From Notospermus geniculatus (taxonomy: Eukaryota > Nemertea > Pilidiophora > Heteronemertea > Lineidae), in assembly GCA_002633025.1 (NCBI GenBank), contig NMRB01001845.1, forward strand, positions 6,748 to 70,747: a stretch of DNA of 64,000 nt, given 5' to 3'. Positions 29,027 through 41,715 of this stretch are shown piece after piece. The position numbers and the translations under genes are program-made. Below the pieces are notes generated by a model. It was given only the letters and a program-made list of their open reading frames with translations, was not told the DNA's origin and made no database searches. Numbering within the stretch: the stretch's first letter is position 1; each line of letters starts with the position of its first letter.

Positions 29027-30165
29027 GTAATAGGTCTGGATAACAGCATAGTACAGATCACGCCACAAACGTTCAATTCGTGTATTATGCACTGATCGGC
29101 CAGCTATAAAGCTTCCTCGGTTTATTCCACGAATTTCCTCCATAACTTCACACACACCAACATTTTCCATACCCCGGTCTGCTCTAACTCTTGACGGTAG
29201 ACCATACTGGTAGACAGCGTTCATGAACAAATATCTAACAGTTTCTGCCCAATTATTTGTCGAACAATGAAGGTAAACGATCATGCGACTATATCCGTCG
29301 ATGCCTCCATGAGTAACAATCCTCCACCGAACCAGAGCATGATGACCATCAATGTGCCATAAACTATTTGGTCCCGGTACGTTGTATATCCGTCGCCGTG
29401 CAACTAGCCCCATCTTATTAGGGAGTTAGAAGGATCAAGTTCTCGTAGAATCCTTCTAACTCTACTCTGTTGCACTTTGATGCCACTGGCACGTAGATGA
29501 CCTATTGTCATAGCAACTCCAGAATGCGGATGCTTTTCGTATATGGTTCTAACTGCCACAAGTAGTTCATCATCAGAAATATCAGAAAACCTACATAGTG
29601 TAGTGCCATGTTCTTTCAAACGCCGCCAAAGAGTAGTCCTATGAATCAAGAACATGTTTGCAATGCAGCTGAGCTTAAAGCCCAAGTTGAATAAAAAGGA
29701 GACTTGTTCCATGTCAACAACAAAACGTGGCCGACCAGGACCAATGTCTGGATGATCATACCGTACTTCTCTGGCATTCACAAGAACTGCTGGAGTGGAA
29801 GCCAAATGTAAATTAATGCCACGCTGCTCCTCAAAAGCCCATTTAACAGGCAACAGACTGCGAATGAGTGAGTTGAGATCTCTGCATGTTATATGCTGTA
29901 TAAACTGTTCATTTGCAGTTTGGAAATTCATTTGCTGAATTTCATGCAGCAGATATTCAAGGGTGTTCAAAGCCCCTTTCAATCTATAAAAATCGAACTC
30001 CAAATTGTCATCATTGGGGTTCCCAACATGTGATGAGTTCAAACTGTTCAACAGAGGCAGCAATGAGTCAAAGAATTCCTGGCACTCCCTTACTCCTTCC
30101 ATTGAAATAACCTGAAAAAAAAACAAAAAAGTTAAAAACATGCCATATTCAGGAAGTGTACGCAA

Positions 30166-31600
30166 AGTATACTAGATCTTAAAGATGTGTATTGGAAAAT
30201 TGTCCTTATATTGTTCAATTTCATTGCATGATAAGTATAATAAAGTCAATTTCCAGAACATTGAGCAAATTTTCGACCCTAATCGGGGTCTTCTTCAGGC
30301 TGGTAATAACCATTCCGTCAAACGCAAGGCCCTTCCTCTTCGATTATATTTAAAACGAACTAGGCCTAAAAGGCTGTATTCAATGTGTTACGCCTACCGG
30401 TACCGGTACTATCGTTAATAAACCGCGCCAATCGGAAGTGGAGTACAAAAGGGAACTTTTTCATTCACGACACGTACCACGTATGCCTACTAATGGAATT
30501 TGAGGAGCTCGTCAGTTAAAAAGTTCTTCATAACTAACTGCAGTCAACAACCAATTTATGCATCGGTACTAAAACAGTGCCCCCGGGGGTTAAAAAGGGC
30601 ACACAGCAGCACCCCCTTTTACCGCCACGGTGCAGTGCCTACGACGTACGTCTATTACACCACCAGACCGGGGGGGGCCTACCTGGGCCTAGTATAAGGC
30701 AAAGGCATGCTAAGGCTATAGTATAGGCCAGGGCCTAACCCGCCCGGGGGCCTACCGGTAGCCCCCCCCCCCCCCCTCTAGGCCTATTTAGGCTACCGGT
30801 AGGCCCTTCTTAGCCCTAACAATGTAACATCATTGAATTTGATAGCCCTAGGCTAGCGCTGTATGTATTGACAGGAACGGTCGTGCTACGGTAGGCCTAG
30901 TCTTGAATGACTTGATCCCGGACTTGATAGGCCTACTACTCTCATAATTGGTACCAACTCCCCCACAATCTACTCGCTAGGCCTACGTACATCACAAGGA
31001 GTAAGGCCTAGGCCCTACGTACATCACCCACTTGTATGTGTGTCCACTGACTGCAGCATGTGCAGTGTGCGTGTGCAGTGCAGTGACTCTGTCTGCACTG
31101 CAGCACTGAGACAGACAGAAAAGTTTTTTGATACACTATTTACTCACGAAATATGAATAACAGTTGTGCCCAATACGTCAGATGATCAGTGTACCGAATT
31201 ACCGAATTACGATAGGTAATATCATTTAGACATGATACAATACTGATGAATGATATGGATGAAACATCACGACAACACATGATGTGAACGGACGCAGTCT
31301 GGTCATGACAGTCAGTGGCCATGTTTTCTCTGTCTATTTATAGCAATTCACTATAACCAATCAGCGCCTTCGTTTCTTCTTTCCCCTTCTTCTTTACCCA
31401 CAATTCCGTTTTCGAATGAAAAATTTTTAGCCACATCGAACAACAAATTTGCTACAACTTTGAATGCAATAAAACGTGACGGCCACCGCCCGACCGTTTC
31501 ACCAAAGTTTTGACGTCACTGTTGTGACGTCTATGACGCTGACGTCACCGCTGCCGTAGACGGTGCAAAACTCTCAGATTGAAACAAAAATTTCATACTC
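30166..31600. other. Non-coding, C- and G-run rich
   Basis: Contains a copy of the CCAGAACATTGAGCAAATTT / TCGACCC-GGGGTC hairpin repeat (about 30240-30300), poly-C at 30763-30777, many TAGGCCTA and TACCGGTA palindromes, and a TGCAGTG-rich patch at 31050-31110. No gene recognised. Confidence 0.5.
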
Positions 31601-31604
31601 AACT

Positions 31605-32160
31605 GCTTCTTAAGAACGTTTTCCACCACATGTCGCGTTCTTAAGTTGGTGATTCCGCTAAAGCAGGTCTCCCCCTACTATTTCGCGTTCGTTCCATGCT
31701 TGTACCTTTCATGTTGAATAAATGTCCCGTCCCTGGAGATGGCTTTGAGTGCTTCTTAAGCGCACTTTCCACCACCATGACCGTTCTTAAGTTGGTGATT
31801 CGGTCCAAACGTATCCAATAGTACATTTTAAGCTTTATTTCACATTTTGTACCTTTCATGTTGAATACATTGCAATCTGCACTGATTTAACCCCTAAGTA
31901 CGGTTTCCACCTCCATACCTCTTCTTAAGTTACTGGTTCATAACGAGTAGCTTACCCCGCATAAGGAATTAACAATTAAAAACTTGTACTCTCTAAGTTG
32001 AATAAACCGCAAATTGGGGGGGGGGGGTTCAGGTGGCGCCCCCTACTACGTCCACCACTCGCAAAACTTAAGAACGGGGTTTTTGGCGTCAGACAAGGGG
32101 TCCGTTCATGAAAATACGCTTATCCTGTTTGTACCCCGTATGTTGAATAAAAGCTGCCCA
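31605..32160 (+). repeat. Tandem repeat of about 130 bp, four degenerate units
   Basis: Units share CTTCTTAAG, CTTTCCACCACCATG, GTTCTTAAGTTGGTGATTC and TGTACCTTTCATGTTGAATA. Units are uneven and the third and fourth are diverged; a G-run interrupts near 32018. Confidence 0.65.
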
Positions 32161-32164
32161 GGCC

Positions 32165-32620
32165 CCGGACTATAAGATGAGAACAAATATTCTAGGAGCC
32201 AGAACAAAATACAGAAACTCGGAACGTGTTGCGAAATTAAGACGAGAACAAATTGCACGAACTCAGAACAAGACGAAATTAAGCGAGAACAGATTACGAA
32301 ATTAACTCGAGAACGGAAGTAAAGTCAGAACGGAAGTAAAAAATCGCCGATGCGCATGCGCCATAACTGTATGGGCGGTTAAACCCGCATTTTTAAGACG
32401 TTGGCAAAACAAGACGTTGAGACACTTTTCAAAGACATAGAGTGCAAAAATAAGACATTGAGTGGCACCTTTCAAAGACGTTCACACGTTTCAAAGACGT
32501 AGTTCAAAAATAAGACGTTGAGTGGCGCTTTAAAGACCTCGCAATTCAAAGACAAAACGTTAAACTTTTCAAAGACATACTTCAAAAATAAGACGTTGGT
32601 GGCGCCTCATTACAACCTCA
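32165..32620 (+). repeat. Two short-unit repeats (GAGAACA and AAGACGT types)
   Basis: 32170-32345 repeats GAGAACA-ATTACGAAATTAA phrases. 32390-32610 repeats TTCAAAAATAAGACGTTGAG and CTTTTCAAAGACGT phrases in units of about 55-60 bp. Confidence 0.65.
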
Positions 32621-34411
32621 GTCTCGCGCAAGTTCATATAAAATTACATTTATGTTCGATTCGACTTCCGCTTTTATTCGAACTCGGAATTCTGGGTAAC
32701 TTTGAAAGGATGGTTCTGATTGGCTCCCGTATTTTAAGGCCATGTAAATGAAATAGTTGGTTAACATCCTTCCACTCTCAATTATTGACGAGGGTGGGAG
32801 TGTTTTTAAAGTGTTTTATTGAGTTTGAGGATGCAAGTTACCATGGTAACCATCGTGATGAGGCCGAATTTGATTGGATGTTGGTGCGTGGTGATGTCCC
32901 ATCATTTTAAAAAAATTCCAAATCCGAAATCCAAAATCCGAAAACTATGACCCTCTCCGATCTTAACAAAACTAACGTACGGTATACATGGGTCAAGGAT
33001 GCCAAAAAGTGGGCCCCAGAATCATACGACTTACCGTTGTAGAGATATTAAAGACTTAAGATTCAATTGGCTCACTAAGTGACCCTTATTTTCGTGTCAG
33101 ATTTTGCGTTTCCAATCGATTGTGGAGTCATGTTTTGTCCAATGTTATTGATCATGGTATATATATACGGTGAATTGTATGTAGTTTTGTCTGAAGTCAA
33201 CGAAATTTTGATACGTTGCATTGTTTTTGAGATATTGGCGTTTTTTGGGCCTGAAAGAGCGGATGCGTATTGTGCTTGAGGCTGGATTTTTTCCCTTTCA
33301 ATGAGAAATGAGTTGGGTCTGAGGAGGACGAAAATGGGCCGAATCTGATTCGCACGAGCGTGAGCTAACTGGGTTGAACTGTGTACGGAACTTGGCTCGA
33401 AAAATATTCTAGTGGTCATTAGTTTTTGTTTATGAGTGCGTTTGATTTTATCATAACGTCGTTGTCGAGAAAAAAGAGACCGAATCGACGGATTTTTTCC
33501 GAGAACGCAAGACTAGCCGAATCATTTACCTGGTCGCTTGTTTTACTTCAATCGTGTCTGCACGGATTACGCTACTACGATGTTGATTAGTCTGGGGAGG
33601 CAGCCAATCATTTGGCAGAAGTATGATGTCTCACCTGTCGTGGGACACACGTGTTCATTGTTTGTGTGTTTCATGCCAGTGCAGCGGTTATATGGAGCTT
33701 GCGTGCGGTGAATAAGTAGGTCACGTTTTGGTGATGTGTATAGTGAATTGTTATTACAAGCATTAGCATGTTGACCCGCGGCAACACATTTTGAGGGAGT
33801 GTGTATGTTTGCCTTTGAATATCCTGCGGTAAAGGGTCTGTTGCTTTATTGATGAGTGTGTTTGGAGAGGGGTAGTTTCTTGGCTAGAATCCATTTAAAG
33901 GGGGACATGCGAAAAATATTGCCCGGCGGGCACAAGTTGTCTTTGTTTTGATTAGCGCACAGCGCCGTCTGTTAATACGCGGTGACACTAAGCTACAGCA
34001 CAGGCCCCTAGAGACCTCAGAAAATACAAACAACCAGCTATTACACTTTCGAATTGTCCATCTAGTTTCTCTTACTCCCATTCATAATATATAGGAAGTC
34101 AACTTCCAGAATTTTAACAAATTTTCGGTAGGCTCTGTCACTTCACAGTGAAAATCCAGAAAAGACCCATTCATAACCCTCCACTTAGTGAGCCCGGTCG
34201 CCACCAGGCTTGTTTTGAGATTGTATTTCCTCGGCTTGTCGATGGCAGAAATGAAATACTCGTGTTTGTGTTTGAGGGTTCCATTTTCTATTTGGAGTTA
34301 GTGTTGGGGATGAGGTTGGGAGGAACTCCGCATAGAAAATACTGTCTTGATACGCGTTGAGTACGCCTTCAGATGGAGGTTTGGAAGTGCCCTGGCCAGG
34401 AAGTGTGTGCA
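32621..34411. other. No gene seen
   Basis: No exon of a recognised family. A partial copy of the GAAGTCAACTTCCAGAATTT hairpin repeat is near 34095-34135. Confidence 0.5.
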
Positions 34412-35630
34412 GATCGGCAACATTCCCCAATCTTAATTATCAGCATGACATGCACATGATGGCGCACCACTTGGAATCTTTATATTTCCTAAGTGGTGTG
34501 ACGTCATGTGCTGGCGGACTGATCCTATTGAATTCATTCTGGTTTGGAACTCGCCGAGGACCGGTATGGAGGGGAGATGGAGTGATGAGTCGGGCTCCAG
34601 GAGGAGGGGTCAGCTGACGGATTCTTTTATCTCTCCCCACCCTCCCACCCAGATAGTACCCGGTCTGTGGTGCACATCGCTGTATGTCGTGTTGTTGCGA
34701 TCGGCAACATTCCCCAATCTTAATTATCAGCATGACATGCACATGATGGCGCACCACTTGGAATCTTTATATTTCCTAAGTGGTGTGACGTCATGTGCTG
34801 GCGGACTGATCCTATTGAATTCATTCTGGTTTGGAACTCGCCGAGGACCGGTATGGAGGGGAGATGGAGTGATGAGTCGGGCTCCAGGAGGAGGGGTCAG
34901 CTGACGGATTCTTTTATCTCTCCCCACCCTCCCACCCAGATAGTACCCGGTCTGTGGTGCACATCGCTGTATGTCGTGTTGTTGCGATCGGCAACATTCC
35001 CCAATCTTAATTATCAGCATGACATGCACATGATGGCGCACCACTTGGAATCTTTATATTTCCTAAGTGGTGTGACGTCATGTGCTGGCGGACTGATCCT
35101 ATTGAATTCATTCTGGTTTGGAACTCGCCGAGGACCGGTATGGAGGGGAGATGGAGTGATGAGTCGGGCTCCAGGAGGAGGGGTCAGCTGACGGATTCTT
35201 TTATCTCTCCCCACCCTCCCACCCAGATAGTACCCGGTCTGTGGTGCACATCGCTGTATGTCGTGTTGTTGCGATCGGCAACATTCCCCAATCTTAATTA
35301 TCAGCATGACATGCACATGATGGCGCACCACTTGGAATCTTTATATTTCCTAAGTGGTGTGACGTCATGTGCTGGCGGACTGATCCTATTGAATTCATTC
35401 TGGTTTGGAACTCGCCGAGGACCGGTATGGAGGGGAGATGGAGTGATGAGTCGGGCTCCAGGGGGAGGGTCAGCTGACGGATTCTTTTATTTCTCCCCAC
35501 CCTCCCCCCCAGATAGTACCCGGTCTGTGGTGCACATCGCTGTATGTCGTGTTGTTGCGATCGGCAACATTCCCCAATCTTAATTATCAGCATGACATGC
35601 ACGTGATGGCGCACCACTTGGAATCTTTAT
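34412..35630 (+). repeat. 287-bp tandem array, four units plus a partial fifth
   Basis: Units begin GATCGGCAACATTCCCC at 34412, 34699, 34986, 35273 and 35560. The first three look identical; the fourth has small changes in its G-run and pyrimidine tract, and the fifth stops at about 35630. Each contains TGTGACGTCATG (a full CRE) and an inverted pair CACCACTT / AAGTGGTG. Each unit can be read as the same 132-codon open frame, but 287 is not a multiple of three and there is no known domain, so coding is doubtful. Confidence 0.95.
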
Positions 35631-35635
35631 AGGTC

Positions 35636-36433
35636 AAGTCATTCCCAAGTTGCAGGACTTCAATAATTTTGGGGTTATGCCACCTGGCGGCCATATTGGA
35701 TGTCTTATCGGGCCAAAACTTCACATGCACATAAAGGTCATCTAGAGGGAGCCACATAGCACATTTGAGTGCTCTGGGTCAAGTCGTTCCTGAGTTATAG
35801 CACATTTGATGACTTTCGGGTTACGCCACCTGGCGGCCATATTGGATGTTTAATCAGGCCGAATTAGGCATGCTTGTAAAGGTCATCAAGAGGGGGGTAA
35901 ATATCAAGTTTGAGCAATCTGGGTCAAGCCGTTCCTGAGTTTTAGCACTTGGATGATTTTCAGGTTACGCCACCTGGCAGCCATATTGGATGTCTGATCG
36001 GGCCGAAACTCGGTATTTTTGAAGGTACCCCTCTAATACACGTTTATGCAAGATATGAAGACTCTCGGTGAAATAGTTAAGAACTGTGGCTGGTTCGTTA
36101 CATTTATCGAACTTTGACCTCTGTGACCTTGAAAAGTAGGTCAAAACAAAAACCCGATACATATGTTATATATCCTTATAAGTACCTATGATAAAAATTT
36201 GGAGATGATCCAGTCATTAGTTAAGGAGTTATTGCACTTTTTGTGATTTTGGTTTTGGCCACCTGGAGGCCAAGAATCGAATCGGACCGAAACTTGGTGT
36301 CATAGGTCATCTGACCTAGAGGTATACATGTATATGTACCAAGATTCAGATCAATAGCTCCAGCGGTTACGAAACGTTCCCTGCTAACGGACGACGGACG
36401 CTGACTGACGACTATAGCTCACGGGTGAGCTAA
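35636..36433 (+). mobile_element. Mosaic repeat of 145-bp units, copy 1
   Basis: Three units with GCCACCTGGCGGCCATATTG and CGGGCCGAAACTT, then a unique tail (GACCTCTGTGACCTTGAAAA, GTTACGAAACGTTCCCTGCT) ending in the palindrome AGCTCACGGGTGAGCT. Confidence 0.8.
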
Positions 36434-36522
36434 AAATTGACACACAAAATGATAATAAGCAAGAAGTCAATCTCCAGAATTCACGAATTTTCGACCCCAA
36501 CCTGGGTCTTTTTCAAGTAGAA
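36434..36522. repeat. Hairpin-ended 89-bp repeat, copy 1
   Basis: ATTGACACACAAAATGATAA through GACCCCAACCTGGGTCTTTT; nearly identical to 38475-38563. Partial relatives lie near 11970 (inverse orientation), 30240 and 34095. The short GACCCC/GGGGTC stem near one end is shared by all. Confidence 0.75.
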
Positions 36523-36849
36523 AACACCAAAATAATGTAATTTTCGAACTCAAATTTCCCGCCCAATCAATCAGTGACGTCATTCAGAGAACCATTACAA
36601 TATAGTGACTATTGCAAAATGTGCAATATCTGTATCTAAGACAGCTGGACAACAGTTTTGTTAATCCTATATTGCATGTATCTAAGACAGCTGGACAACA
36701 GTTTTGTTAATCCTATATTGCATCTTCACTTTCAATTCGAGTTGTTGGCTATTCCTGACATGGTTTCCTCAAGCAGGTCTGTGTAATAATGACCCTCGAG
36801 TTAGGCCTACATTGTAATGAAATGGTCCATGGACCATGTGCTCACTGGG

Positions 36850-37896
36850 TTGGATATAGTCTAATGACAGAGGGAGGTACATATCAGTTATGAGCAATCT
36901 GGGTCAAGTCATTCCCAGAAAAGACTTTGATGATTTTTGGGTTATGCCACCTGGCGGCCATATTAGATGTCCGATCGGGCTGCAACTTCACATGTACATA
37001 AAGGTCATCTGCAGGGGCGGGGGCCACATAGCACATTGGCGCGCTTTGGGTTAAGGCATTCCCGAGTTACAGCACTTTGATGATTTCCGGCTTACGCCAC
37101 CTGGTGGCCATATTGGATGTCCGATCGGGCCGAAACTTCACATGGACATAAAGGTCATCTGCAGGGGCGGGGGCCACATAGCACATTGGCGCGCTTTGGG
37201 TTAAGGCATTCCTGAGTTACTGCACTTTGATGATTTTCGGGTTACGCCACCTGGCGGCCATGTTTGAAGTCAAATCAGCCGAAATTTGACATTCATGTAA
37301 AGGTAATCTAGATGGAGGTAAATATCAAATTTGAGCACTCTGTGTCAAGCCGTTCCTGAGTAATAGTACTTACTTGATTTTTCAGGTTACGCCACCTGGC
37401 GGCCATATTGGATGTCGAATCGGGCCGAAACTTGGTATTTTTTAAGGTACCCCTCCAATGCATGTTTATGCAAGATATGAAGTTGCTCGGTGAAATAATG
37501 ACAAACTGTGGCAGGTTCGTCACTTTTGTCGAACTTTGACCTCTGTGACCTTGAAAAGTAGGTCAAATCAAAAACCCGTTATATATGTTATGTATCCTTA
37601 TTAGCTACACCTATGATAAAAATTTGAAGATGATCTAGTCATTAGTTCAGGAGTTATTGTACTTTTTGTGTTTTTGGTTTCCGCCACCTGGTGGCCAAAC
37701 TGAGAGTCGAATCGGACCGAAACTTGGTGTCGTGGGTCATCTGACCTAGGGGTATATATGTACCAAGTTTCAGATCAATAGCTCCAGCGGTTACGAAACG
37801 TGCCCTGCTAACGGACAACGACGGACGACGACGACGACGACGGACGACGACGGACGACGGACGCTGCACCATCGTAATAGCTCACCCCAGTGAGCT
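36850..37896 (+). mobile_element. Mosaic repeat of 145-150-bp units, copy 2
   Basis: Four units of the same kind, the same tail, a GACGAC microsatellite (37815-37862) and the end palindrome AGCTCACCCCAGTGAGCT. Its overall plan matches copy 1, so it appears to be a discrete dispersed element and not simply a satellite. A related fragment is at 17560-17630. Confidence 0.8.
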
Positions 37897-38474
37897 AATG
37901 AAACCAACAAACTCATTTTGCTCTCACGGGTCACATATTTCCGCATAGTGGGTTTGCAGCAAGCATTGCAATGCTGACTTCTGTCAGGCTTATTTCATTC
38001 ATAGTTCTTATTTTCACATTTATCGCCAACAATACCTGGCAGCAAGGTTTTGGGGGAACCTACCGGTAAGTTCATAACAACTTTCTTTTTTGGCGTAGGG
38101 TAAAGTTGACTGAATATCGATACTAACTGTATGTACATGTATCTCCTGCAAGTATATCATCATTTTCCGCCTTCAGCCAAGCAGTTGAATCACATGTTGA
38201 TGCCTACACCATGCACTTGACACCGTCAATGAGTCAACTTGGTAAGGGTGAAATGGTCAAGAGTCGATGTGTGTCAACAACTGAACAAAGGAAGTGTCAG
38301 CACCGTGTGTCAACTCGTAAGGACACAAAGTTATCCAATTCGGCTAAAAATAGGCTCCATTCTCAGATAGCCTATCCTACCATGTAATAGCAGGGGTACC
38401 CCTGTCTTCAATTTTTAAAAAGTTTCTATTTCATATCAACGAAGTGGAAATGAATCCAAGATACAGAATAGCAC

Positions 38475-38563
38475 AAAATTGACACACAAAATGATAATAA
38501 GCAAGAAGTCAATCTCCAGAATTCACGAATTTTCGACCCCAACCGGGGTCTTTTTCAAGTGGA
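38475..38563. repeat. Hairpin-ended 89-bp repeat, copy 2
   Basis: About 98 percent like 36434-36522 by eye. In both cases the repeat lies downstream of a 145-bp mosaic element, though 580 bp away here. Confidence 0.75.
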
Positions 38564-38710
38564 ACTTTACAATCTGAAACTCTCGAATAGACTCAAAAGT
38601 GGAAATGAAAAGATAAATTTCGAAGTTTAACATCGTAACCCTGTTGGTCTTAACATCATATGCTAAAAGACGCTCTCGCAGCAGGCGGTACACATTGTGT
38701 GGTACCAACC

Positions 38711-38820
38711 ATCTCCTGAAATACATTACATATGTAGGCCTAGCCTACATCATGGAAATGAGGTAAAATTTTGTACTTTGATACTTCATGTTTCATCAGA
38801 TTTGCGAAACCTCGGCATCA
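38711..38820. repeat. Copy of the 12476-12555 repeat with a 20-bp hairpin insert
   Basis: CTCCTGAAATACATTAC continues in both copies to CATGGAAATGA, but here ATGTAGGC-CTA-GCCTACAT sits between them. See findings. Confidence 0.75.
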
Positions 38821-41200
38821 GCATAGTACACAACTTACCTTATAAAATCCACAATAAAAACTGAATTAAAATGACACCAAACGACAATATTAATAATCCA
38901 ATGATTTGAATCAACTACACCACATTAGTTCCTAGTGTACAATGGGAGTTCAACTGTAAGAATGAAGGATATTCCAACCCACTGATTGTTGACCTAGGAA
39001 CTGAGGCATTTCCTTACTCCACTGTTTACATAACACCATGATTCACTGAGCACATTCATTGGCAGATCCTGTGTGCCAAATATAGTCAAATCAAATGTTC
39101 AATACTGTCCACCCCCATTCATTTGGGTCTCAGCAGGAGGGGGAGGCAGTGACGTCATCAGTTTGTGTGTAATTGGAAGATAACGAGGAGATGTCCCAGA
39201 AGAACCTGGCATACATGTAAAGCCTGGGTCACAAATGCCACCGGGCGCCGTACGATTTTCCCCACCCAGCGGCTTGCTGTGGATTTTTGAGACTGAAACT
39301 CAGATCGAAGCTGAATTATGCCGAAATCGCCTCAATGGATAAGCGGAAATTAAACTAGATCAAACTGGGCACCGTAGAAATTGGCCAAAATGTCTGTTTT
39401 TAGTCGCCGTACGGGCCCCGGAGTGGATATGTGACCTAGGCTTTAATGAGTGGCAAACCTGCTTCCATAGAAATACATGTAATATGAAGGCCTAATTTAC
39501 AAGCACCACCACAGACTAGTACACAGTACAACACAGACAGATGGATATGGAATGCAATGAAAATGATTTTGTCATGATTGATGAGAAAGCGGAAAACAGC
39601 TGGCCTATAAATGGAATGCACCATCAGGCATATGCAAAATCTGTGCATCTACATGTAAGCCTACACACAAGTCAAGTAGGCCTACCTGACATAAATGCCG
39701 ACTGATTACACCTACATGTACCCCACTGAGGACAAGACTTCCACCTACAGTTCTTAGAGACCGTAGAAATTATCCTGGTTCCAGTCAAATTCCTGGACTT
39801 CAAGTGCAACTTGACATGCTTGAGACGTCTTTCACCAGAAAATAAGGGATAATTTCCAGTTGTTTCTATTGTAGAGTTGGGAGAAAAGGAAGGGAAGATG
39901 TTTGTAAATGCATGCAGAACATTCACTGCCAAATAAACATGAAGTTAATCCCAGTAAAGTCACAGGGCTGCTGGGGCTAGGCCCAAGCTGTCAGGACCGA
40001 CTACTGCATGGTATAAGGGGCTGATCACTTGAGGCTCAATTGTACAATATAATCTAAGAATTACATTGCTCTGGCAACTTTCTTGCTTATGTCATGTCAT
40101 GTTATGTGGTTCTTGGGATTTTGTAAAATTGACCCTTAAGTGAACAGCCCCCTTACACCTCTCCTGAAAACAATGGCTCATGGTGATCATTTTAGACTAT
40201 ACATGTAGTCTAGTTTACTGTGAAACAACAATCAACGACAATGTCACAGGGGGTCAAGGCACTACTGTACATACCATGATCTCCAGGGGGTAGGGGGAGA
40301 TTAAACTAATCACCACTGAGTTCTTTTGTCATGGTGCACTGTCAGCAGGACGCCATATTTATATCCTATGACTCATTCACACATTTTGGGCAACACAAGT
40401 TCGAGGACCCAATACACACACACGAAAATAGAACCTAAGAGGCACCATAAAACTAAGGAAGGAGCAACAGAGTGGAACTTGTTCAAATCAGATGGGTGGT
40501 CTTGCTGCACCCACAGAACTGCATGTGGCCATTGAGACAGTGGAGAAGCCAGCAATCAGTGAAAGAAGCTACACAAGTGTGCAGCTTTACAGCATTTTCC
40601 ATTCTAGGCCTAGATTCATCTTGAAACTTATCATTTACGCCAGTAAACTGGCCTCTCTCTCACTCTCGAGATCTTTCTTCTGTCTAGGGGAATTCAAGAA
40701 GCAGCTGTTCCCCTCTCACTTGACCCTACAGACCAACAGTTGGAAGGAGGCTACAACTTTTGGAGACTCGACCACAATCTACTAGTATTGGCCACTCTGG
40801 GACAATGGAGAGGCCTTCACTGCAGGATACTGGTATCTGAATCTGTCATCTGAAGAGGCAGCCTAAAAAATCTGAAATCATTGTTGGCTAATGATGCAGT
40901 GAATAACCATGCAACATCTGAGGCATGCTTCAAATTGACCCACTTTTTTCTTCAAACAGAAAGTTGGTATAGTACTGTTGATGATAAAAGTACTGTCGAC
41001 ATACAGCATTGACATTCCCGATAGTGTTCAATGATAAAACTGCCATCAAGGGCAAGCAATTGTCCAACAAAATTGCCACTAAACAGGACTTACTGCTGAT
41101 GAATTACCGGATACTTGGCCTGATTAGCAGCTCATTTTCGACCTAGACAAACTGCTTTAGTCAAATCATCAGATTATTATGAGTAATTTCCTTCAGTGGT
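38821..41200. other. No gene seen
   Basis: Unique-looking AT-rich sequence without supported exons. Short frames on both strands lack family resemblance. Confidence 0.45.
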
Positions 41201-41204
41201 ACAT

Positions 41205-41715
41205 GTCTAATGCACATGAATTTGCACTGGGATTATGTACATGTATGTAGGGAAGCAGGTCTTGAAAAATTTTAAGGATTGGTGTAGAAAATGATGTAGC
41301 CTGATGCTCAGTGCACAGTCAGTAAAATTTGTTTTATAAAAGAACTTGGACCAAGTAATTACCTCCTGAAAAACATGGCCATCGTGTCGTGGTACATGTA
41401 CCATTATACATGTATCTGCACTGGGGTTAGGCAAGCAGGTCTTAAAAATTTAAAAATTGGCAATTGATGAAGAAATTAAAATGACAGGGACTGATGATGC
41501 CCAGTGTACAGAGTAATTTTTTTTTTCACAAAAAAATAAAACTTGGGCCAAATATCAATGGAGAGCTCCAGAAAACATAGCCAACACGTGGCATTCTGGT
41601 CATTTACAATATGCCCTTCAACCTCCCTAGGCCTACATGATTTTTTCGAAAAGAAATTATTTACAATATGCCCTTCAACCCCCCTAGGCCTACATGATTT
41701 TTTCGAAAAAATTAT
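41205..41715 (+). repeat. Diverged 200-bp direct repeat and 65-bp duplication
   Basis: 41215-41395 and 41400-41580 share TGCACTGGG, GCAAGCAGGTCTT, GATGATG-CCAGTG, AACTTGG-CCAA and AAACAT-GCC. At 41610-41710 TTTACAATATGCCCTTCAAC and CCTAGGCCTACATGATTTTT occur twice. Confidence 0.7.

Larger units (their letters stand above)
28117..30102 (-). pseudogene. DDE integrase-core gene, broken
   Basis: The reading starts at ATG 30102, nine bases after a good acceptor (T-run then CAG, exon from 30111), so an upstream non-coding exon is implied. The N-terminal part has a winged-helix-like region (CIANMFLIHRTTLWRRLKEH). The core has WHIDGHH, VRADRG and NTRIERLWRD, giving the D, D and E of retroviral-type integrase folds. 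Transposon and host genes of this shape exist in many animals; whether this was an element's own gene or a domesticated one is not clear. Breaks: the frame ends at a TAG after LIRWG (about 29404) and the core resumes in another frame one base away; a 142-bp MITE interrupts at 28829-28970; and 318 bp is tandemly duplicated. The C-terminal tail is acidic and ends SLSD. Confidence 0.8.

Noticed and set aside
34506-35583. Repeated 132-codon frame as a multicopy gene
   Set aside because: Each frame is the same 287-bp repeat unit read alone; the period breaks frame between units, there is no domain, and the reverse strand is equally open.
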